Shown in pieces: positions 1-6,345 of a stretch of DNA of 9,373 nucleotides. The notes under the pieces were generated by a model, which saw only the letters and a list, made by a program, of their open reading frames with translations, was not told the origin of the DNA and did no database searches. Source of the DNA: JBFWUM01 sp050247255 (GTDB lineage: Bacteria; Acidobacteriota; Vicinamibacteria; Vicinamibacterales; UBA2999). Within the stretch, counting starts at the first letter, position 1. Each line of letters begins with the position of its first letter. The position numbers were made by a program, and so were the translations under genes. Location: positions 1 through 9,373 of the forward strand of contig JBFWUM010000086.1 of NCBI GenBank assembly GCA_050247255.1, in the 5' to 3' direction.

Positions 1-149
1 AGGATCACTACGGCGACGTGCTCGCCCGTCTGGGCCGCCAGAAGGAGGCGCTGCTGGCGTGGGAGAAGGCGCTGGCGGGCGACGGCGAAGACATCGACCG
101 CGCCGCGGTGGAGCGCAAGCTGCGCGGTGCGCCCCGCACCAGGAAGTAG
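1..149 (+). CDS. TPR-repeat protein, C-terminal end (partial)
   Basis: Only the last 48 codons are present, read from base 3 to the TAG at 147-149; the start lies left of the window. The visible residues begin DHYGDVLARLGRQKEALLAW, which has the spacing and Gly/Ala/Leu pattern of a last tetratricopeptide repeat. A short charged tail rich in Arg and Lys follows. TPR proteins are protein-interaction scaffolds, so no enzymatic role can be read from this piece. In several proteobacteria a large TPR protein with a similar ending lies directly upstream of lolB and ispE, and the same order is seen here. The 3' end probably overlaps or abuts the next gene. The TPR call is fairly safe; the full domain make-up cannot be seen. 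Confidence 0.75.
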   Translation, partial: DHYGDVLARLGRQKEALLAWEKALAGDGEDIDRAAVERKLRGAPRTRK

Positions 150-952
150 CCCTGCCCGCCCGGCCCACTCGCTGGTTGCCGCTCGTGGCGCTCGCGTGGC
201 TGGGCGCCGCCGGGTGCGCGCCGGGCGGCCTGCGCGTGCCGACCGGCGCCGGCACGCCGCTGCCGGACCCGGAGGCCGTGCTGCGTGACGCGACCGCGCA
301 GTGCGCCGGACTGCGGACGCTGACGGCCGAAGTCGGTCTGTCGGGCCGTGCGGCCGGCGAGCGTCTGCGCGGCCGGCTCGTGGCCGGCTTTGCCGAACCG
401 GACGCGATGCGCGTCGAGGCCGTGGCCCCGTTCGGGGCGCCGGTGTTCATCATCGCGACACGAGGCGGTGCGGCTACGCTGCTGCTGCCTCGGGAGGCGG
501 CCGCGCTCGACGGCGAACCGCCGGGGGCCGTCCTTGAGGCCCTGACCGGCGTGACGCTCACGCCACAGGATCTCCGGGCGCTGCTCACGGGGTGTCTGTC
601 CGATCCGGAGGCGGCGGACGGGACGGTCACCGGGACGGCGTTCGACGGGGGCTGGGCCTCGCTCCGGTTCGGAGATGGCAGCCTGATGCACCTGCGGTGG
701 CGCGATGGCCGGTGGACCGTGCGCGGCGGCGAGCGCGCGGGCTGGCGCGTGGAGTATCCCGCGTGGACGGGCGCGTTTCCCGCCAGCGTGCGCCTGCGCT
801 CGACGGACGCGGACCTGAGGCTTGAGGTCCGGCAACTGGAGGCCAACGTGGCACTCGACGATGCGGCGTTCGTCATCCCGATTCCCCCGGGCATGCGTCG
901 CGTCACGCTCGCGGACCTCCGCCGCAGCGGCACGCTGAGGGAGGCCCGATGA
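59..952 (+). CDS. LolB-like outer-membrane lipoprotein
   Basis: This is a predicted lipoprotein with a signal segment LPLVALAWLGAAGC; the lipidated cysteine codon is at 215-217, leaving a mature protein of 245 residues. The mature part has a LolB-like layout: GERLRGRLVAGF, then a hydrophobic VAPFGAPVFIIA strand-loop, then TPQDLRALLTGC, and beta-rich sequence to the end. LolB receives lipoproteins from LolA and inserts them into the outer membrane. The start is uncertain. GTG at 59 is the longest option but overlaps the TPR gene by 91 bases and gives an unusually Arg-rich leader. TTG at 176 leaves no charged residues before the hydrophobic core. A non-standard CTG at 152 follows AGGAAG at 141-146 at good spacing and would keep two arginines. 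The stop overlaps the ispE ATG by four bases (ATGA). Mature LolB of E. coli is shorter, so another lipoprotein family with the same fold is possible. Confidence 0.65.
   Translation: MGEGAGGRRRRHRPRRGGAQAARCAPHQEVALPARPTRWLPLVALAWLGAAGCAPGGLRVPTGAGTPLPDPEAVLRDATAQCAGLRTLTAEVGLSGRAAGERLRGRLVAGFAEPDAMRVEAVAPFGAPVFIIATRGGAATLLLPREAAALDGEPPGAVLEALTGVTLTPQDLRALLTGCLSDPEAADGTVTGTAFDGGWASLRFGDGSLMHLRWRDGRWTVRGGERAGWRVEYPAWTGAFPASVRLRSTDADLRLEVRQLEANVALDDAAFVIPIPPGMRRVTLADLRRSGTLREAR
938..944 (+). promoter_or_regulatory. Ribosome binding site of ispE
   Basis: AGGGAGG lies four bases before the ATG at 949, inside the last codons of the LolB-like gene. It supports the ATG start and translational coupling through the ATGA overlap. 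Confidence 0.65.
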
Positions 953-1854
953 GTGCCGTCGCGGTGCGCGCCCACGCGAAGATCAACCTCGACCTGCGGA
1001 TTCTCGGCAGCCGGCCCGACGGCTACCACGAGCTGCGGACCGTGTTTCAGTCCGTCACGCTGCACGACGTCGTGAGCTGCGAGCTGCGGCCGGGGCCGTT
1101 CGCGCTGGAGTGCGACGTGCCCGGCGTGCCGCTCGACCGCTCGAACCTCGTCTGGAAGGCGGCGCAGGCGCTGTGGCGGTCGCTCAGGCGGACGGGCGAC
1201 GTCGACGGCACGGTCGTCCGCATCCGGAAGCGGATTCCGATGCAGGCCGGCCTCGGCGGTGGCAGCGCCGACGCCGCCGCGGCGCTCGTGGCGCTGGCGC
1301 GCCTGTGGAAGGCCCCGGTCCGTCCGGCGCAGCTGACCGACGTCGCCGGGGCGATCGGCGCCGACGTGCCGTTCTTCCTGTCCGGCGGCACCGCGCTCGG
1401 CCTGGGCCGCGGGGACGAGATCTATCCGCTCGTCGACCTGCCCCGGCACTGGATCGTGCTGCTGACGCCGGGCTTCGGCGTGTCCACGCTCGACGCGTAT
1501 CGCTGGTACGACGGCGACCGCGCGGCCGGCACGCTGGCCGTGCCCGAGCCGCAGTTCGTGCCCGGGCCGTGGCCCTCGCGCTCGGCGCAGATGGTCAACG
1601 ACCTCGAGCCGCCCGTCGCGCAGCGACATCCCGAGATCGCCGAGATGCGCGCGGCGCTGGCGCGGGCGGGGGCTGCCGCGGCATCGATGTCCGGCAGCGG
1701 GTCCAGCGTGTTCGGTCTCTTCCAGCGGCGCACGACAGCCGTGAAGGCGGTGGCTGCGGCGGGCGTCCGCGGGTGGGCCGCGGTCCTGACCGAGTCGATG
1801 GGCCGGGGCGAGTACGCGCGTGCCACGCGGCCGCGCGTCCGGCCCCGCCTGTAA
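949..1854 (+). CDS. ispE: 4-diphosphocytidyl-2-C-methyl-D-erythritol kinase
   Basis: IspE is a cytoplasmic GHMP-family kinase of the MEP isoprenoid pathway. It phosphorylates the 2-hydroxyl of 4-diphosphocytidyl-2-C-methyl-D-erythritol using ATP. The 301-residue protein has all the family marks in order: AKINLDLRILG near the N-terminus with the active-site lysine K11; RPDGYHE with H27; the glycine-rich ATP loop PMQAGLGGGSADAA at about 97-110; GADVPFF with the catalytic aspartate D139; and the third GHMP motif MSGSGSSVFG at about 247-256. Length is normal (E. coli enzyme 283). It overlaps the LolB-like gene by four bases, so the two are probably cotranscribed. The prs gene that often follows ispE is absent; a convergent gene begins 11 bases after the stop. 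The call is firm. Confidence 0.97.
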   Translation: MSAVAVRAHAKINLDLRILGSRPDGYHELRTVFQSVTLHDVVSCELRPGPFALECDVPGVPLDRSNLVWKAAQALWRSLRRTGDVDGTVVRIRKRIPMQAGLGGGSADAAAALVALARLWKAPVRPAQLTDVAGAIGADVPFFLSGGTALGLGRGDEIYPLVDLPRHWIVLLTPGFGVSTLDAYRWYDGDRAAGTLAVPEPQFVPGPWPSRSAQMVNDLEPPVAQRHPEIAEMRAALARAGAAAASMSGSGSSVFGLFQRRTTAVKAVAAAGVRGWAAVLTESMGRGEYARATRPRVRPRL

Positions 1855-1860
1855 TCCGGT

Positions 1861-1880
1861 CCCCGCTAGCGGACGCGGGG
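1861..1880. terminator. Possible hairpin between convergent genes
   Basis: CCCCGC (1861-1866) pairs with GCGGGG (1875-1880) around an eight-base loop. It lies just past the ispE stop and overlaps the last codons of the opposing gene. There is no T-run on either side, so it is at best a weak factor-independent terminator and may be coincidence in GC-rich DNA. Confidence 0.25.
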
Positions 1881-2873
1881 CAGGGGCAGGCCCGCCGGCA
1901 CGCCATTGCCCGGCGACGCCGTCCGGCTCTTGAAGCGCCAGCCGTCGGCGGTGCGCACGAGCACGTCGCGGTAGAGCACGCCGGTGCCGATCGTCGCCTT
2001 GGACGGCGTGCCGGTCGGCGTGAAGCCGTCGATCGTCAGGACGTAGGCCCAGCCGACCGCTCCGTCCGCGGTCGGCTCGATGTAGAGGTTGGAGAGCCAG
2101 CGCTTGAGCGCCGGTTCGCCCGTCGCCGCGAACGCCGCCAGTTCCTTCCGCCCGGTCAGCGTGCGCCCGTCGACCTGCATCGAGCCGTCCGGCGTGAACG
2201 TGCGGGCGAACATCTCGCCGTGCTCGGCGGCGCTGTCGAGGCCGAGGTTGTTCCAGCCGTACAGGTTCTCGATCTCGACGTAGTCGATGGCGGCAAGGGC
2301 CGGCTTGCCCTTCTTGTTCTTCGGTGCTTGCCCGGCCTTGCCGGCCGAGTGCTTCACGACCGGCGCAATCGGGCGTCCATCGAACGTGGGGAAGAGGTAT
2401 GGCAGCTTCAGGCCCGCGCTGCGGTTGTAGCGGTCCTTGAGGAACCACCCGTCCGGCGTCTTGACCCACGACTCCTGCAGCGTGCCGGCGGTGCTGATCG
2501 TCACCGGTGACCCGGTATCGCCCACGCGGTAGACGAGCGTGTAGCGGAAGAGCGTCGCGCCGCCCGGCGACGGCGCGATCACGATGTTCGAGTCCCAGTG
2601 GTGCGTTCCGGAGGTGGCTTTGGCCGAATACTCGGCCATCTCCCTGGCGCTGAACCAGTTGGGGCCGCCATCCCGCGTGAAACTCATCTGCGGTGTGAAG
2701 ACTCGTTCCACGACGGCCCCGGCGTCGGCACGTGCGCTGCTGTCGTAGCCCAGGTTGTAGGCCTGGGCGATGTTGCGGATCTCGACGTAGTCCTCGGCGG
2801 TCAGCGTCTGGGCGGCGGAGGGTCCGCCGGCAAAGGCCAACAGCAGCATTCCCGGCAGGCAGGCTCGCGTCAT
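1866..2873 (-). CDS. Secreted protein with two tandem NTF2/SnoaL-like domains
   Basis: This is an exported protein of 335 residues with unknown function. The ATG at 2871-2873 is chosen because GAGGGGG (2879-2885 on the complement) sits five bases upstream and a clean signal peptide follows: MTR, a hydrophobic stretch LPGMLLLAFAG, and a likely cut near PSAAQ. The mature protein holds two copies of one domain. Copy 1 (about 25-160) starts EDYVEIRN; copy 2 (about 194-325) starts IDYVEIEN. Both then show a small-residue helix, a VFTP or TFTP strand, and an ending of DGWFLKDR or DGWRFKSR. A Lys/Gly-rich linker at about 172-192 joins them. The alpha-plus-beta pattern and the DGW(R/F) ending resemble SnoaL-like/NTF2-like domains, which bind small molecules or act as isomerases and hydrolases. 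No catalytic set can be assigned. It is divergent from the dehydrogenase homologue and convergent with ispE. An in-frame ATG at 2906 is less likely. Confidence 0.8.
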   Translation of the reverse strand: MTRACLPGMLLLAFAGGPSAAQTLTAEDYVEIRNIAQAYNLGYDSSARADAGAVVERVFTPQMSFTRDGGPNWFSAREMAEYSAKATSGTHHWDSNIVIAPSPGGATLFRYTLVYRVGDTGSPVTISTAGTLQESWVKTPDGWFLKDRYNRSAGLKLPYLFPTFDGRPIAPVVKHSAGKAGQAPKNKKGKPALAAIDYVEIENLYGWNNLGLDSAAEHGEMFARTFTPDGSMQVDGRTLTGRKELAAFAATGEPALKRWLSNLYIEPTADGAVGWAYVLTIDGFTPTGTPSKATIGTGVLYRDVLVRTADGWRFKSRTASPGNGVPAGLPLPRVR

Positions 2874-2929
2874 CGATTCCCCCTCACCGTGCGTGAGGCC
2901 GACCATGCGCCGGTCTCGAATCGTCGGGG

Positions 2930-2935
2930 ATTCTA
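2930..2935 (-). promoter_or_regulatory. Candidate -10 box for the NTF2-like gene
   Basis: On the minus strand this reads TAGAAT, a 5/6 match to TATAAT, about 57 bases before the ATG at 2873. No good -35 hexamer is seen at 16-18 bases, so it is a weak call based on one box and position. Confidence 0.35.
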
Positions 2936-2960
2936 GCTGACATTCCCTGGCGAAACTCCG

Positions 2961-2984
2961 CCGGACGGCATGCCGGAAGTCCGG
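2961..2984. promoter_or_regulatory. Palindromic element in the divergent spacer
   Basis: A perfect ten-base palindrome CGGCATGCCG (2966-2975) is flanked by CCGGAC (2961-2966) and GTCCGG (2979-2984), which are themselves complementary inverted repeats. It lies between the candidate promoters of the two divergent genes, 24 bases upstream of the plus-strand -35 box. That is a plausible place for a regulator to act on both genes. High GC makes short palindromes common, so this is only a candidate. Confidence 0.3.
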
Positions 2985-3007
2985 TATGACGGGATGCCCC
3001 GGCGATG

Positions 3008-3036
3008 TTGACCGGCGCGGGTACGTGACCTACAGT
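3008..3036 (+). promoter_or_regulatory. Candidate sigma-70-type promoter of the dehydrogenase homologue
   Basis: TTGACC (3008-3013, 5/6 match to the -35 consensus) is followed after exactly 17 bases by TACAGT (3031-3036, 4/6 match to the -10 consensus). Transcription would start near 3043, giving a leader of about 49 bases before the ATG at 3092. Confidence 0.5.
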
Positions 3037-3077
3037 GCCGCCCGGTCCGGCGCGCGGCGGGGTCATCGCGACCGGCA

Positions 3078-3083
3078 GAGAGG
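3078..3083 (+). promoter_or_regulatory. Ribosome binding site deciding the start of the dehydrogenase homologue
   Basis: GAGAGG ends eight bases before the ATG at 3092. This favours that start over an in-frame ORF opening at 3035, which has no comparable site and would put 19 extra residues ahead of the signal peptide. Confidence 0.55.
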
Positions 3084-3091
3084 CACCGACG

Positions 3092-4402
3092 ATGCATCGC
3101 GTTTCCGGCGCGTGTGTGGCCACCGCCGTGTTCGGTCTCCTGCTCGCCGGGCCGGGCATCGGCCTGCGCGCCCAGTCGAGCGTGCCCAGGGTGCAGACGA
3201 GCGGACCCTATACGCTGACGACGATCGCGGACGGTCTCGATGCGCCGTGGGGCATGACGTTCCTGCCCGACGGGACGATCCTCGTCACGGAGATGACGGG
3301 GCGCCTGCGCGTGATCCGCAACGGCGTGTTGCAGCCGGCCCCGATCGCGGGTCCGCCCGATGTCTTCGTCGAGCCGTACGGCGGCCTGATGGACGTCGCG
3401 CTGCACCCGGACTTCGCGTCCAACCAGTTCGTCTACCTGACGTACAACAAGAAGGGGCCGCCGCTGCCGCCGGGCGTACCGACGATGGGCAAGCGCCTGA
3501 CGCTCGGGTACTCGCCGAGCGGCGACCGGCCGGAGCTCGACCGGCTCACCAGCACGCTGGCGGTGGCGCGCGGACGCTGGACCGGCGCGGGGATCGCCAA
3601 TCTGAAGGACATCTTCGTGGCCGACGACTGGAAGGATCAGACCGTGCCGGCCACGACCGCGTCGAGGCTGGTTTTCGGCCGGGACGGCACGCTCTACGTC
3701 AGCGTTGGCGGCGCGAACGCGCCGGCGTCGGCCGGCCGCTACGCGGGCGCGCAGGGCGGGGTGGCGCAGGATCCCGCGCGGCACGGCGGCAAGGTGCTGC
3801 GTCTGCACGCCGACGGCACGGTGCCGAAGGACAACCCGTTCGTGACGCGCGCAGGCTACAGGCCGGAGATCTTCACGCTGGGCCATCGCAACACGATCGG
3901 CATGGCCATGCACCCGGACACGGGCGCCATCTGGGTCAACGAGAACGGTCCGCAGGACGGCGACGAGATCAACATCCTGAAGGCCGGCGCGAACTACGGG
4001 TGGCCGGTGGTCGGCATGGGCCGCGACTACTTCGGCGACTTCATCGGCGGCCCCGGCTCCATCGGCGCGGCGGCGGCCAACCCGGACGCCCCGAAGATGC
4101 ATCTGGACGGGATGGAGCAGCCCTTCATCTTCTGGACGCCGACCGTGGCGCCGTCCGGCATGACCTTCTACACGGGGGACCGGTTCCCGAACTGGAAAGG
4201 GAGCCTGCTCGTCGGCGAGCTCAAGGGCAGCCGTGTCGAGCGCATCGTCTTCAACGACAAGGGCGGCGTGACGCGACGCGAGTATCTGTTCGCCGACCTG
4301 AAGCGGCGCATCCGCGACGTCCACCAGGGGCCTGACGGATGGGTCTACCTGATCCTGGACGGCAAGCCGGGCTCGGTGCTCCGCGTCGAGCGCACACCGT
4401 AG
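3092..4402 (+). CDS. Secreted PQQ-dependent sugar dehydrogenase family protein (GSDH-type beta-propeller)
   Basis: This 436-residue exported protein is related to soluble glucose dehydrogenase and the aldose sugar dehydrogenases, six-bladed propellers that oxidise sugars in the periplasm with PQQ and calcium. The signal peptide runs from MHRVSG to a likely cut at LRAQ. Family motifs include APWGMTFLPDG near the N-terminus; GHRN, with R266 and N267 matching the PQQ-binding Arg-Asn pair; NENGPQDGDEIN (283-294), matching the calcium/PQQ loop; PTVAPSG; LKG with K378; and RRIRDV with R406 and R408. These line up with Arg228, Asn229, the Gly247-Pro248 region, Lys377, Arg406 and Arg408 of the Acinetobacter enzyme by memory-based alignment. 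The oddity is at the catalytic histidine. The family has His four residues before a conserved Arg in a segment like HFGSR, but here it reads TTASR (188-192), and no histidine is nearby. Fold and family are firm; dehydrogenase activity is open. Confidence 0.9.
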   Translation: MHRVSGACVATAVFGLLLAGPGIGLRAQSSVPRVQTSGPYTLTTIADGLDAPWGMTFLPDGTILVTEMTGRLRVIRNGVLQPAPIAGPPDVFVEPYGGLMDVALHPDFASNQFVYLTYNKKGPPLPPGVPTMGKRLTLGYSPSGDRPELDRLTSTLAVARGRWTGAGIANLKDIFVADDWKDQTVPATTASRLVFGRDGTLYVSVGGANAPASAGRYAGAQGGVAQDPARHGGKVLRLHADGTVPKDNPFVTRAGYRPEIFTLGHRNTIGMAMHPDTGAIWVNENGPQDGDEINILKAGANYGWPVVGMGRDYFGDFIGGPGSIGAAAANPDAPKMHLDGMEQPFIFWTPTVAPSGMTFYTGDRFPNWKGSLLVGELKGSRVERIVFNDKGGVTRREYLFADLKRRIRDVHQGPDGWVYLILDGKPGSVLRVERTP

Positions 4403-4460
4403 CGCCGCCCGCTCCCGGAAACCGCGTGCCGGTGTGGTAACGTCGCAGGGTTCCGCCCCG

Positions 4461-4465
4461 AAGGA
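4461..4465 (+). promoter_or_regulatory. Ribosome binding site deciding the start of panB
   Basis: AAGGA lies ten bases before the ATG at 4476. This supports that start rather than the in-frame GTG at 4434, which has no clear site and would add 14 residues not typical of PanB. Confidence 0.5.
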
Positions 4466-4475
4466 TACCGACCGG

Positions 4476-5306
4476 ATGTACACGCAGCCAGCCACCGAAA
4501 AGCCGAAGACGACCGGGCGCATCACGCTCGGGCACCTGCAGAAGCTCTATCGTGAGAAGGAGAAGATCACGATGGTGGCGTGCTACGACGCCACCGGCGC
4601 CGCGGTCGTCGACGCGGCCGGCGTCGAGATCCTGCTGGTGGGCGATTCGCTCGGCATGCTCGTCCAGGGCGCCGAGTCGACGCTCTCCGTGAGCCTGGAG
4701 GATTCCGTGTACCACACGCGCTGCGTCGCGCGCGGCGCGAAGCGCGCCATCGTGCTCGGCGACATGCCGTTCGGCAGCTACCAGGCCAGCCCGCAGCAGG
4801 CGTTCGAGAACGCCGCGAAGCTGATGGCGGCCGGCGCGCACATGATCAAGCTCGAAGGCGGCGCGCTGATGGCCGAGACCGTCGCGTTCCTCTCGGCGCG
4901 CGGCATCCCGATCTGCGGCCACCTCGGCCTGACGCCGCAGTCCGTCAACGCGCTCGGCGGGTACAAGGTGCAGGGCAAGACGGTCGACGCGGCGCAGCGC
5001 GTGGTCGACGACGCGAAGGCCCTCGAGGCCGCGGGGGCCGTGATGGTGGTGCTGGAGGCGATTCCGTCGGCGCTCGGCAGGACGATCACCGAGGCCGTCT
5101 CGATTCCGACGATCGGCATCGGCGCCGGTCCGGACTGCTCGGGCCAGATCCTGCTGCTCTACGACATGCTCGACTTCTTCCCGGGCCGGAAGGCGAAGTT
5201 CGTCAAGAACTTCCTGGCCGGCGCGCCGGGCATCGGCGCCGCGGTCGAGAACTTCGTCCGCGAAGTGAAGTCGGGCGCGTTTCCCAGCCCCGAATACTGC
5301 TACTGA
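4476..5306 (+). CDS. panB: 3-methyl-2-oxobutanoate hydroxymethyltransferase (ketopantoate hydroxymethyltransferase)
   Basis: PanB is a cytoplasmic enzyme that adds a hydroxymethyl group from 5,10-methylene-tetrahydrofolate to 2-oxoisovalerate, giving ketopantoate, the first committed step to pantothenate and CoA. The protein is 276 residues, close to the 264 of E. coli. It has the TIM-barrel motifs in order: MVACYDATGAA; LLVGDSLGM with metal-binding D57; VLGDMPFGSY with D96; MIKLEGG with K125 and E127; GHLGLTPQSV; VVLEAIPS with the catalytic glutamate E194; and TIGIGAGPDCSGQILLLYDML. Every key residue I can place is present. It starts 73 bases after the dehydrogenase homologue on the same strand, so readthrough or a separate weak promoter is possible. 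panC and panD are not in the window. Downstream it converges on the ABC operon with a 49-base gap. The call is firm. Confidence 0.97.
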   Translation: MYTQPATEKPKTTGRITLGHLQKLYREKEKITMVACYDATGAAVVDAAGVEILLVGDSLGMLVQGAESTLSVSLEDSVYHTRCVARGAKRAIVLGDMPFGSYQASPQQAFENAAKLMAAGAHMIKLEGGALMAETVAFLSARGIPICGHLGLTPQSVNALGGYKVQGKTVDAAQRVVDDAKALEAAGAVMVVLEAIPSALGRTITEAVSIPTIGIGAGPDCSGQILLLYDMLDFFPGRKAKFVKNFLAGAPGIGAAVENFVREVKSGAFPSPEYCY

Positions 5307-5355
5307 GCCCGGACGGAACCGGTCGACGTCGATCCGCTGAGCCCGCCCGTCGAGG

Positions 5356-6345
5356 TCAGGCCCCGCCAGCGCCGGTCTGTTCGGCGAAGTGGCAGGCGGA
5401 CCAGTGGCCCGGCGCGACTTCCCGCAGCAGCGGTTCGTCCGTCGCGCAGCGCGCCTGGGCCATCGGGCACCGCGGGTGGAAGTGGCAGCCCGACGGTGGG
5501 TTGGCCGGGCTCGGGACGTCGCCGCTCAGCACGACCCGGCGCTTGCCCAGGCCCGGGACCGGTTCGGGAATCGCCGAGAGGAGTGCCGCCGTGTACGGGT
5601 GCTTCGGCGCGGCGTAGAGCGCGCGGCTCGGCGCCTGCTCGACGATGCGTCCCAGATACATCACCGCGACGCGGTCGCTCATGTGCTCGACGACCGACAG
5701 GTTGTGCGTGATGAATACGTAAGTCAGCGACATCCGCCGCTGAAGGTCGCGCATCAGGTTGATGACCTGCGCCTGAATGGAGACATCGAGCGCCGAGATC
5801 GGTTCGTCGGCCACGATGAGCGTCGGCTCGACGGCCAGCGCGCGCGCGATCCCCAGGCGCTGCCGCTGCCCGCCGGAGAACTCGTGCGGATAGCGGTACA
5901 TCTGCGTCGCGGACAGCCCCACCGTGGCGAGCAGCTCCGCGATCCGATCGTCGGCGGCGCGCCCGCGCGCGATGCCGTGCACGCCCAGCACCTCCCGCAG
6001 CATCGCCCGCACCGTTTGCCGCGGGTTCAGGCTCGAGTACGGGTCCTGGAAGATGATCTGCATCTGCCGGCGCAGCGGCCGCATCTCGCGCCGCGAGAGG
6101 GCCGTGATGTCCTGCCCTTTGAAGCGCACCACGCCGGCCGTCGGCTCCACGAGCCGCAGCAGCGCCCGGCCCGCGGTCGTCTTGCCGCAGCCGCTCTCGC
6201 CGACCAGACCCAGCACCTCGCCTGGCTGCACGCTGAACGAGACGCCGTCCACGGCGCGCACGTGTCCGACGGTGCGTGAGAAAAGGCCCTTCCGGATGGG
6301 AAAGTGCTTCGTGAGGCCTTCGACCTCGAGCAGCGGCTCGCTCAC
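5356..6345 (-). CDS. Oligopeptide/dipeptide ABC transporter ATP-binding protein (DppF/OppF type)
   Basis: This is one of two ATPases that power a peptide or nickel-type importer at the inner face of the cytoplasmic membrane. It has 329 residues, with Walker A GESGCGKTT (K55), Q-loop Q100, signature FSGGQRQRLGIARAL (156-170), Walker B LIVADEP (D180, E181), D-loop SALD and switch H214. All are intact. After KHPYTAALL comes the C-terminal oligopeptide-transporter domain with a cysteine set (GCHFHPRC, ARC, SAC). In characterised relatives such cysteines can hold an iron-sulphur cluster. The GTG start at 6343-6345 is preceded by GGAGG (6353-6357 on the complement) and overlaps the upstream ATPase stop as GTGA. 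It is the last gene of the operon. The substrate cannot be told from an ATPase. Confidence 0.93.
   Translation of the reverse strand: MSEPLLEVEGLTKHFPIRKGLFSRTVGHVRAVDGVSFSVQPGEVLGLVGESGCGKTTAGRALLRLVEPTAGVVRFKGQDITALSRREMRPLRRQMQIIFQDPYSSLNPRQTVRAMLREVLGVHGIARGRAADDRIAELLATVGLSATQMYRYPHEFSGGQRQRLGIARALAVEPTLIVADEPISALDVSIQAQVINLMRDLQRRMSLTYVFITHNLSVVEHMSDRVAVMYLGRIVEQAPSRALYAAPKHPYTAALLSAIPEPVPGLGKRRVVLSGDVPSPANPPSGCHFHPRCPMAQARCATDEPLLREVAPGHWSACHFAEQTGAGGA

Noticed and set aside
1110..2510. Open frame of 466 codons on the plus strand across ispE and the NTF2-like gene
   Set aside because: Low-complexity Arg/Ala composition, spanning two convergent real genes in the wrong frame; a GC-driven shadow.
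3037..3091. Leader of the dehydrogenase homologue as a riboswitch or attenuator
   Set aside because: Only a weak five-base stem in GC-rich sequence; no known riboswitch core is visible and the leader is short.
2933..4525. Open frame of 530 codons on the minus strand opposite the dehydrogenase homologue
   Set aside because: It is Arg/Ala/His-rich with no recognisable motifs and lies opposite a gene with strong family motifs; this is expected in GC-rich DNA.
5307..5355. Palindrome TCGACGTCGA (5323-5332) between panB and the ABC operon as a terminator
   Set aside because: Too short, with no T-run; a 9-base direct repeat CTGAGCCCG nearby also has no clear meaning.
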